This document shows positions 6,317 through 11,054 of a stretch of DNA of 11,054 nt, in pieces. A program made the translations under genes and the position numbers. Source of the DNA: an uncultured Blastococcus sp. (GTDB lineage: Bacteria > Actinomycetota > Actinomycetes > Mycobacteriales > Antricoccaceae); NCBI GenBank assembly GCA_946221975.1, contig CAMIGT010000015.1:1-11054 (forward strand), in the 5' to 3' direction. Under the pieces are notes generated by a model. It saw nothing but the letters and a program-made list of their open reading frames with translations. It was not told the origin of the DNA and did no database searches. The first letter of the stretch is position 1. Each line of letters begins with the position of its first letter.

Positions 6317-7435
6317 ATGAGCCGTCGGACAAGCCCACCGTTTCGGGCAGACCACGTGGGGAGCCTGCTGCGACCGCCGGTGCTGCTTGAGGCACGAGCG
6401 AAGCGGGCCGAGGGACAGATCAGCGCGGAAGAGCTGCAGACGGTAGAAGACCAGGCGGTCATCGACGTCATTGCGATGCAGGAGAACGTGGGCCTGCAGT
6501 CGGCGACCGATGGCGAGTTCCGGCGTACCTCCTGGCACATGGACTTCATCTACCAGCTCGGGGGAATCGACCCGACGGACGAGCAGATCCGGGTGCCGAT
6601 GCACAACGCCGAGGGGGAGTGGGCCTTCACCTCGGCGGCGCTGTCGGTGCACGCGCCCGTCACGCTCGAGCACACCATCTTCGAGCGTGACTTCTTGTTC
6701 CTGGAGAAGAACACCACCAGCGTGCCGAAGCTGACGATGCCCTCGCCGAGCATGGTCCACTACCGGGGCGGACGCGCGTCGATCGATCGGCAGGTCTACC
6801 CCGAGCTGGAGGAGTTCTGGAGCGACCTGTCGGCGGCGTACGCCGAGCAGATCCGGCGGGTCTACGACCTTGGCGCTCGTTATGTCCAGCTCGATGACAC
6901 GAGTCTTGCCTACCTCAACGATCCGGCTCAGCGCGCGGAGCAAGCGGCTGCCGGCGCCGACGCCGAGCACCTGCATGAGCGCTATATCGCCAATATCAAC
7001 GCCGCCGTGGCTGGCCGGCCGGACGACCTCGCCATCACCACCCACATGTGCCGCGGTAACTTCCGCTCGTCGTGGGCGGCCGAGGGCGGATACGAGTTCG
7101 TCGCCGAAGCGCTCTTCACCCAGCTCGACGTCGACGGCTTCTTCCTCGAGTACGACGACGAACGGTCCGGCGGTTTCGAGCCGCTGCGGTTTGTCCCGGA
7201 AGGCAAGTACGTCGTACTCGGGCTGGTCACCACGAAGACCGGTCGACTCGAAAGCAAGGACGAGCTGAAACGACGCATCGATGAGGCGGCGAAGTTTGTG
7301 CCGCTGGAGCAGCTTTGCCTGTCACCGCAGTGCGGTTTCTCCTCGACGGCCGAAGGAAACGAGCTCACCTACGACGACGAGGTCGCCAAGTTGGCACTCG
7401 TCGTCGAGACCGCCCAGGAGGTATGGGCTTCGTAA
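6317..7435 (+). CDS. Stand-alone core-MetE family methyltransferase (cobalamin-independent methionine synthase, C-terminal-domain type)
   Basis: A 372-residue cytoplasmic zinc enzyme related to the catalytic C-terminal half of MetE, which transfers a methyl group to homocysteine. Full-length MetE has about 750 residues; this protein lacks the N-terminal half, like the short YxjG/YxjH, MesD and core-MetE proteins. The start RADHVGSLLRP (10-20) is characteristic. Predicted zinc ligands align with E. coli H641, C643, E665 and C726: H243 and C245 (THMCRGN), E278 (DGFFLEYDD) and C339 (SPQCGFSS); the 61-residue gap from Glu to Cys is identical to that in E. coli. QLDD (191-194) replaces the usual QIDEP. 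The methyl donor cannot be told from sequence: short family members may use methylcobalamin or other donors, and some relatives act on coenzyme M or other thiols. It appears to be transcribed with or just after the ABC-like gene. Confidence 0.85.
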   Translation: MSRRTSPPFRADHVGSLLRPPVLLEARAKRAEGQISAEELQTVEDQAVIDVIAMQENVGLQSATDGEFRRTSWHMDFIYQLGGIDPTDEQIRVPMHNAEGEWAFTSAALSVHAPVTLEHTIFERDFLFLEKNTTSVPKLTMPSPSMVHYRGGRASIDRQVYPELEEFWSDLSAAYAEQIRRVYDLGARYVQLDDTSLAYLNDPAQRAEQAAAGADAEHLHERYIANINAAVAGRPDDLAITTHMCRGNFRSSWAAEGGYEFVAEALFTQLDVDGFFLEYDDERSGGFEPLRFVPEGKYVVLGLVTTKTGRLESKDELKRRIDEAAKFVPLEQLCLSPQCGFSSTAEGNELTYDDEVAKLALVVETAQEVWAS

Positions 7436-7436
7436 A

Positions 7437-7452
7437 TGTGATCTGAGTTACA
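7437..7452. promoter_or_regulatory. Candidate Crp/GlxR-type binding site
   Basis: TGTGATCTGAGTTACA matches the TGTGA-N6-TCACA consensus of Crp-family regulators with one mismatch in the right half-site. It begins two bases after the stop of the MetE-like gene and about 190 bases before the secreted-protein start, in the gap that should hold that gene's promoter. The large distance to the start codon makes control of the secreted protein plausible but unproven. Confidence 0.4.
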
Positions 7453-7639
7453 TCAAGGCTGTCCACTGACTGTGTGAATGCGCTGGTCTGTCCGGCGAGT
7501 CGTGGCTGGGTGGGGCATCGCGCGGCGAGCAAGTTTCTCAAAACGCCCTACACCGCATGCCGCATCGGCTCAAACTTGCGATCGGACCGCCGTCTAGCCC
7601 CCGGCGACGGTACACAGATCGCACGCAAGGAGAAGATCC

Positions 7640-8170
7640 ATGCGACGCACGACCCTCAAGCTCACCACCGTCACCGCGATGGTCGGCCTCAGCTCGGCGC
7701 TGTTCCTCGGAACCCCCGCAGAAGCGGCGCCGAAGACCCAGAACCCCGGCACCGGCCAGGTCGCGCAGACCACCCTCCCGGTCACCGGCACCCTCGTCGA
7801 CGGGTCCAGCTTCACCGGCGCGATCAGCGGCCTGACCGCATCGGTCGTCAACGGTGTCGCCCAGGTCACCGGCACCATCACCGGCACCGGCCTGCCCGCC
7901 GAAGGCACGACCTTCACCGCGCCGATCCAGAGCCTCGACGCGCCCCAGGGCTGCGACGTGCTCAATCTCGACCTTGGCCCGCTGAACCTCGACCTGCTCG
8001 GCCTCGTGATCGATCTGTCGCCGATCAGCCTGGACATCACCGCCGTACCGGGCGCGGGCAACCTGCTCGGCAACCTGGTCTGCGCTGTGGCCGGCCTGCT
8101 CGACGGCGGCGGAGCGCTGCAAGGCATCACCGCTCTGCTGAACCGACTGCTGACCGGTCTCGGCCTCTAA
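7640..8170 (+). CDS. Secreted protein of unknown function with LNLDLGPLNLDLLGL motif
   Basis: A 176-residue exported protein. Residues 1-30 form a Sec signal peptide: basic MRRTTLKL, a hydrophobic core TAMVGLSSALFLG, and a probable cleavage site after AEA (TPAEAAPK). The mature part has two regions: a Thr/Gly/Val-rich stretch of likely beta strands (about 36-105), with repeated short TGT turns, and a leucine-rich stretch containing LNLDLGPLNLDLLGL, PGAGNLLGNLVCAVAGLLD and a C-terminal LLNRLLTGLGL. Two cysteines, in QGCDVL and NLVCAV, could form a disulfide outside the cell. I recall the PGxGNLLGNLLCAVAGLLD pattern from other actinobacterial secreted proteins with no assigned function. AAGGAG (7627-7632), seven bases before the ATG, fixes the start. 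It appears monocistronic: a 204-base gap precedes it and a strong hairpin follows. Confidence 0.82.
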   Translation: MRRTTLKLTTVTAMVGLSSALFLGTPAEAAPKTQNPGTGQVAQTTLPVTGTLVDGSSFTGAISGLTASVVNGVAQVTGTITGTGLPAEGTTFTAPIQSLDAPQGCDVLNLDLGPLNLDLLGLVIDLSPISLDITAVPGAGNLLGNLVCAVAGLLDGGGALQGITALLNRLLTGLGL

Positions 8171-8199
8171 CCGGTTGGCACCAGTCCCAACCCCCACAC

Positions 8200-8229
8200 A
8201 CGGCGCCCGGGCTGCGGCCCGGGCGCCGT
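8200..8229 (+). terminator. GC-rich hairpin terminator after the secreted-protein gene
   Basis: A perfect 13-base stem (8200-8212 with 8217-8229, arm core CGGCGCCCGGGC) closes a TGCG tetraloop 29 bases after the stop codon. No U-run follows, as is frequent in high-GC actinobacteria. It separates the secreted-protein transcript from the tRNA gene. Confidence 0.7.
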
Positions 8230-8240
8230 CATGGCTCTGC

Positions 8241-8246
8241 TAATCT
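8241..8246 (+). promoter_or_regulatory. Possible -10 element of the tRNA-Arg promoter
   Basis: TAATCT lies 14 bases before the tRNA 5' end, and transcription would start about 8 bases before the mature end. The region where a -35 should lie falls inside the terminator stem and shows no TTGACA-like hexamer, so this is tentative. Confidence 0.3.
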
Positions 8247-8260
8247 CTATCGGCTGTATC

Positions 8261-8335
8261 GCCCCCGTAGCTCAGGGGATAGAGCACCGCCCTCCGGAGG
8301 CGGGAGCGCAGGTTCGAATCCTGCCGGGGGCACCA
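8261..8335 (+). tRNA. tRNA-Arg (anticodon CCG), CCA encoded
   Basis: The cloverleaf is complete: acceptor GCCCCCG (8261-8267) pairs with CGGGGGC (8325-8331); D-stem GCTC/GAGC; anticodon stem CCGCC/GGCGG around loop CTCCGGA, with anticodon CCG at 8294-8296, which reads CGG arginine codons; T-arm GCAGG/CCTGC around TTCGAAT. The discriminator base is A at 8332 and CCA is encoded at 8333-8335. The gene ends 13 bases from the stop of the converging fluC gene. tRNA 3' ends are common integration sites, but no integrase or att repeat is seen here. Confidence 0.96.
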
Positions 8336-8348
8336 AGATGACGTGCGA

Positions 8349-8708
8349 TCAGCTGCCGAGATAGAGGCCGGCAGCGGCGGCCGCTGTTGCGGCGGCGAGT
8401 ACGCCGAACCCGGTCACCAAGGCATGGCCCCACGCGCGGTCCTGCATCAGCCGCACCGTCTCGTAGCTCGCCGTCGAGAAGGTCGTGTAGCCGCCGAGGA
8501 AACCTGTCCCGGCAACGAGCAGCAACGACGACGGAACCGCCAGCCCGACGAGCATCCCGAGCGCGAATGAGCCGCTGATGTTGATCGTCGCTGTTGCCAC
8601 AGGTAGCCGAGTCGACGCCGCGGCGCGGATCACGCCGTCGAGCATGAACCGACAGGCGGCTCCCACCCCACCAGCGACCGATACGGCCAGAAACAGCAGT
8701 GCGGTCAT
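8349..8708 (-). CDS. crcB: Fluoride efflux channel FluC/CrcB, second gene of pair
   Basis: A 119-residue inner-membrane protein of the FluC (CrcB) family, small dual-topology channels that expel fluoride. The family hallmarks are present: GGVGAACRF (13-21) near the N-terminus, the conserved Asn in INISGSFALG (N43), and GTGFLGGYTTFST (67-79), the fluoride-pathway segment. Four hydrophobic spans fit the family. Of the two phenylalanines that line the pore in characterised homodimeric channels, the first is kept (F77), but the second position appears to be A80. The ATG at 8708 overlaps the stop of the upstream paralogue (ATGA, 8705-8708), so the two are coupled and probably assemble as a heterodimer, as in many Gram-positive bacteria with two adjacent crcB genes. 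The open frame extends far upstream, but that part is the out-of-frame paralogue. Confidence 0.93.
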   Translation of the reverse strand: MTALLFLAVSVAGGVGAACRFMLDGVIRAAASTRLPVATATINISGSFALGMLVGLAVPSSLLLVAGTGFLGGYTTFSTASYETVRLMQDRAWGHALVTGFGVLAAATAAAAAGLYLGS

Positions 8709-9172
8709 TGCGCTGCCTGCCGACGAGCTCGGGCCGCGACCACGAGTCCGCCCCAGGTCGCGAGCGCGCCGATGGTGACGGTGAGCAGCGAATATCCCAA
8801 TCCTTGCAAGGGATATCCGTCGTCGAGCAGCCGCGCCGAGTCGATTGCGAGCGCGCTGTAGGTCGTGAAGCCGCCGCAGAAACCGGTGCCGGCGAAGAGT
8901 CGCAGTGCGCGTCGGCGGCCGTGGTCGGGTCCGCGCCGGGCGAGCGACTCGAGCAGCAGCCCGAGCACGAACGCGCCGACGAGGTTGACCAGCAAGATCG
9001 CGACCGGTATTCGCGCGACCGGCGCGAGGGCGAGGCTGAGGCCTTCCCGCGCGGCCGTGCCTAGCGAACCGCCGAGGAACACCAAAGCGATCGCCCATCC
9101 GCGAAAGTGCACTTCTCGCCCGGAGGGCGACGTACCGCTCTGGCCCGAGCCGGGATCGAGAGGGAGTCGCAC
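8705..9172 (-). CDS. crcB: Fluoride efflux channel FluC/CrcB, first gene of pair
   Basis: Paralogue of the following gene and likely the other half of the same channel. From the GTG at 9172 it has 155 residues; the FluC core starts at about residue 26 (WAIALVFLGGSLGTAARE) after a polar N-terminal tail. VNLVGAFVLG (62-71) carries the conserved Asn (N63), and GFCGGFTTYSAL (97-108) is the pore segment, where Tyr (Y105) and Leu (L108) stand in place of the two pore phenylalanines. The start is uncertain: GTG at 9172 is preferred because actinobacterial CrcB proteins often begin with an LPxDP-like tail, but GTG at 9112 (135 residues) is also possible, and neither has a convincing ribosome site. 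Longer frames to 9403 would overlap the divergent permease gene and are unlikely. Its stop overlaps the next start by four bases. Confidence 0.88.
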   Translation of the reverse strand: MRLPLDPGSGQSGTSPSGREVHFRGWAIALVFLGGSLGTAAREGLSLALAPVARIPVAILLVNLVGAFVLGLLLESLARRGPDHGRRRALRLFAGTGFCGGFTTYSALAIDSARLLDDGYPLQGLGYSLLTVTIGALATWGGLVVAARARRQAAQ

Positions 9173-9324
9173 CGCGCCAGTCTGGCAGAAACGTCCGTTG
9201 TCAGGCGCGGGCGGCACGGCGGATGGCTTTGACCACCCCAAGTGTGACATACTCCGCCGAAGCGGATGACGCGACTCAGCAAGTACGCCGCTCGCCGCGC
9301 GACCACGATCGAGCGAGACCCGCC

Positions 9325-9330
9325 GAGGAG
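9325..9330 (+). promoter_or_regulatory. Ribosome binding site that decides the permease start
   Basis: GAGGAG seven bases before the ATG at 9338 selects this start over the ATG at 9266, whose extra 24 residues are basic and unlike family N-termini. Confidence 0.75.
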
Positions 9331-9337
9331 TGACCCG

Positions 9338-10864
9338 ATGCCTGGGATGTTTCGGACAAAATCTGTGGAGCAGTCGATCCGCGATACCGACGATCCGGAC
9401 CACAAGCTTCGCAAGAACCTAAGCGCGATGGACCTCGTCGTCTTCGGCGTCGGTGTCGTCATCGGCACAGGAATCTTCGTGCTCACCGGCCAGCAAGCGG
9501 CGCTCAACGCCGGGCCGGCGATCGTCTTCTCCTTCGTCATTGCCGCGATCGTGTGCGGGTTGGCCGCGATGTGCTACGCCGAGTTTGCCTCGACCGTGCC
9601 CGTCGCGGGGTCGGCGTACACCTTCAGCTACGCCACTCTCGGCGAGCTAGTCGCGTGGATCATCGGCTGGGACCTCGCCCTGGAGCTCGCGCTCGGTGCG
9701 GCGGTCGTCAGCCGCGGCTGGTCGTCGTACCTGCAGAGCCTGCTCGACCTGCCGGAGAACCTCTTCGGCGACGCCGCGCCCGTCGACCTCGGCGCGGTGA
9801 TGATCGTGATCGCGCTGTCGGTCGTCGCGGTCGTCGGCATCAAGCTCTCCAGCCGCCTACTCAGCGTGCTTGTCGCGGTGAAGGTCGCCGTCGTGCTGCT
9901 GGTGATCGTGGTCGGCTTCTTCTACATCAAGGCGGCGAACTACTCACCGTTCGTTCCCGATGCGGTGACCCAGACGCTCGGCGACGTGGACGCGCTGAAA
10001 ACCCCGCTATTGCAGGTGTTTACCGGTGAGCAGACGGTGTACGGCGTACCCGGCATCATCGCCGCGGCATCGGTCGTCTTCTTCTCGTTCATCGGCTTCG
10101 ACATCGTCGCGACGTCGGCGGAGGAGACCCGCAACCCGCAGAAGGACCTGCCGCGGGGCATCCTCGGCTCGCTCGCGGTGTGCACGATCCTCTACGTGCT
10201 GGTCTCGTTCGTCATCACCGGCATGGTGAAGTACGACGCCTCGGTCATGGTCGACGGTAAGCCGGTCTACAAGCTGAACACCGCAGCGCCGTTGGCCGAT
10301 GCGTTTAAGGAGGTCGGCGCCGACTGGGCTGCCACACTGATCGCACTCGGTGGCGTCGTCGGCATCACCACGGTCATCCTGGTGCTGTTGCTCGGGCAGA
10401 CGCGCGTGCTTTTCGCAATGTCGCGCGACGGTTTGCTGCCGACCTCGCTGGCCAAGGTCAACCCGAAGTTCGGCACGCCGGCGCGAATCCAGATCGGTGT
10501 CGGGGTAGTGGTTGCCATACTCGCCGCACTCGTCCCACTCGCCGAGCTGTCACAACTGGTCAGCATCGGGACCTTGTTCGCCTTCATCGTGGTGTCGATC
10601 GGCGTGATCGTGCTGCGGCGTACTCGGCCGGACCTACCGCGCTCGTTCCGCACTCCGGGCGTCCCCATCGTGCCGATCCTCTCGGTACTCGCCTGTCTCT
10701 ACCTGATCCTCAACTTGCCGCTTGAGTCGATCCTGCGGTTCCTGGCATGGATGGTCGTCGGCGGCCTGCTCTACTTCGTGTACGGCCACCGAAACTCGCG
10801 CCTCTCGCGAGCCGCACGCGAAAGCACCGCCCCCGCCGAAGGCCCGCCGCAGACCAACGACTGA
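9338..10864 (+). CDS. APC-superfamily amino-acid permease (cationic amino-acid transporter type)
   Basis: A 508-residue cytoplasmic-membrane transporter, probably importing amino acids by a secondary mechanism. Family features: the N-terminal HKLRKNLSAMDLVVFGVGVVIGTGIFVLTG (residues 22-51, read in parts), whose GxGxxIGTGIF is the unwound substrate-binding part of the first span; FFSFIGFDIVATSAEETRNPQKDLPRG, covering the sixth span and the loop after it; and GQTRVLFAMSRDGLLP in the eighth-span region. About 12-14 hydrophobic segments are visible, and the length suits bacterial CAT-type members such as YfnA. The C-terminal tail is polar and alanine/proline rich. The exact amino acid cannot be assigned. 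It stands alone, divergent from the fluC pair, and is followed by a strong hairpin. Confidence 0.9.
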   Translation: MPGMFRTKSVEQSIRDTDDPDHKLRKNLSAMDLVVFGVGVVIGTGIFVLTGQQAALNAGPAIVFSFVIAAIVCGLAAMCYAEFASTVPVAGSAYTFSYATLGELVAWIIGWDLALELALGAAVVSRGWSSYLQSLLDLPENLFGDAAPVDLGAVMIVIALSVVAVVGIKLSSRLLSVLVAVKVAVVLLVIVVGFFYIKAANYSPFVPDAVTQTLGDVDALKTPLLQVFTGEQTVYGVPGIIAAASVVFFSFIGFDIVATSAEETRNPQKDLPRGILGSLAVCTILYVLVSFVITGMVKYDASVMVDGKPVYKLNTAAPLADAFKEVGADWAATLIALGGVVGITTVILVLLLGQTRVLFAMSRDGLLPTSLAKVNPKFGTPARIQIGVGVVVAILAALVPLAELSQLVSIGTLFAFIVVSIGVIVLRRTRPDLPRSFRTPGVPIVPILSVLACLYLILNLPLESILRFLAWMVVGGLLYFVYGHRNSRLSRAARESTAPAEGPPQTND

Positions 10865-10932
10865 GCCTTCGCTGTGCGGGCGAGTGCCGTCTGTCGAGAC
10901 CACTTCGCATGCATACAAGCGATCCCGCAGTG

Positions 10933-10981
10933 CTTAGGTGTGGCTTTTCAGTCACCCAGTGACTGAAAAGCCACACCTAAG
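10933..10981. terminator. Perfect 23-base-pair hairpin after the permease gene
   Basis: Bases 10933-10955 pair without mismatch with 10959-10981, around a three-base loop (CCA). The arm opens CTTAGGTGTGGC and contains TTTT, giving AAAA in the other arm. It starts 69 bases after the permease stop. A stem this long works on either strand and is most simply a (possibly bidirectional) terminator, though it lacks a terminal U-run and is longer than usual. A dispersed palindromic repeat is the alternative. Confidence 0.65.
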
Positions 10982-10996
10982 GACACTTCCCCTATT

Positions 10997-11054
10997 GGCG
11001 GTCGAGCAGGCGCGAGCCGCATCCCCATTCCGGTGGTCGAGCAGGCGCGAGCCG
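10997..11054. repeat. Two direct copies of a 20-base repeat at the window edge
   Basis: GGTCGAGCAGGCGCGAGCCG occurs at 11000-11019 and again at 11035-11054, 35 bases apart. Including the three preceding bases (GGC and GGT) the match is 22 of 23. The second copy touches the window end, so the array may continue. The sequence resembles the GGTGGTCGAGTAG...CGAGCCG type of dispersed intergenic repeat that I recall as frequent in actinobacterial genomes. Confidence 0.75.

Larger units (their letters stand above)
10865..11054. other. Non-coding right edge
   Basis: No open frame here looks like a gene. Bases 10865-10932 show nothing recognisable. The rest holds the hairpin and the two direct repeats listed separately. 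Confidence 0.6.

Noticed and set aside
5641..6549. Minus-strand open frame of 302 codons across the ABC-like gene
   Set aside because: Tempting, because it would explain the degenerate ATPase as a shadow. However, the plus frame has Walker B, signature and D-loop in the right order and a coupled start, whereas this frame shows no family features.
6146..7045. Minus-strand open frame of 299 codons opposite the MetE-like gene
   Set aside because: The plus strand encodes a full set of zinc ligands and has a strong ribosome site; this frame is its antisense shadow.
8261..8335. Integration site of a genomic island at the tRNA-Arg 3' end
   Set aside because: No integrase, no repeated copy of the tRNA 3' end and no compositional break are visible in the window.
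7474..8364. Plus-strand open frame of 296 codons spanning the secreted-protein gene and the tRNA
   Set aside because: It runs through a tRNA and a terminator in one frame and is mostly Arg/Pro/His; the secreted protein in another frame has a signal peptide and a ribosome site.
9229..9253. TTGACC followed by CATACT as a promoter for the permease
   Set aside because: The spacer is only 13 bases, well short of the usual 16-18, and TACTCC as an alternative -10 is a poor match.
9173..9337. Fluoride (crcB) riboswitch upstream of the fluC pair
   Set aside because: Reading the minus strand, I could not find the conserved core of the fluoride motif or its pseudoknot partners. The covariance model for this RNA would be the decisive test.
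10997..11054. CRISPR array
   Set aside because: Only two repeat copies with a 15-base gap are visible, the spacing is too short for CRISPR spacers, and no cas gene is present.

Overview
The window is GC-rich chromosomal DNA of an actinobacterium. The clearest marker is the first gene, which encodes the actinobacterial type of 2-oxoglutarate dehydrogenase/decarboxylase, with an E2-like acyltransferase domain fused in front of the E1 domain. GTG starts, coupled ATGA/GTGA gene overlaps and an Arg-CCG tRNA fit this. I cannot name the genus from the sequence alone.

Layout. Bases 1-2060 (minus strand) hold the first 686 codons of kgd; its C-terminal part lies outside the window. Bases 2197-3926 (minus) hold a two-gene ABC export operon (ATPase, then ABC-2 permease) reading towards kgd. 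A short divergent spacer with nested inverted repeats (3927-4013) separates it from a long plus-strand series: two overlapping small membrane proteins (4014-4753), a 21-bp triplicated repeat, a crotonase-family enzyme overlapped by a degenerate ABC-type ATPase (4826-6255), a stand-alone core-MetE-type methyltransferase (6317-7435) and a small secreted protein (7640-8170). A strong hairpin and tRNA-Arg(CCG) follow. Converging on the tRNA is a minus-strand pair of FluC/CrcB fluoride channel genes (8349-9172). Divergent from these is an APC-superfamily amino-acid permease (9338-10864). The right edge (10865-11054) is non-coding, with a perfect 23-bp hairpin and two copies of a 20-bp direct repeat.

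How the genes work together. kgd belongs to the TCA cycle. The ABC pair should form one exporter. The two FluC proteins probably form one heterodimeric fluoride channel. The crotonase and the degenerate ATPase are translationally coupled, but no functional link is obvious. The remaining genes look like independent housekeeping or accessory functions.

I see no defence system, CRISPR array, prophage or transposase gene, and most of the window is ordinary. The observations most worth a second look are the ABC ATPase that has lost its Walker A and switch histidine but kept Walker B and signature, the conserved secreted protein of unknown function, the tandem repeat overlapping a stop codon, and the hairpin plus direct repeats at the right edge.
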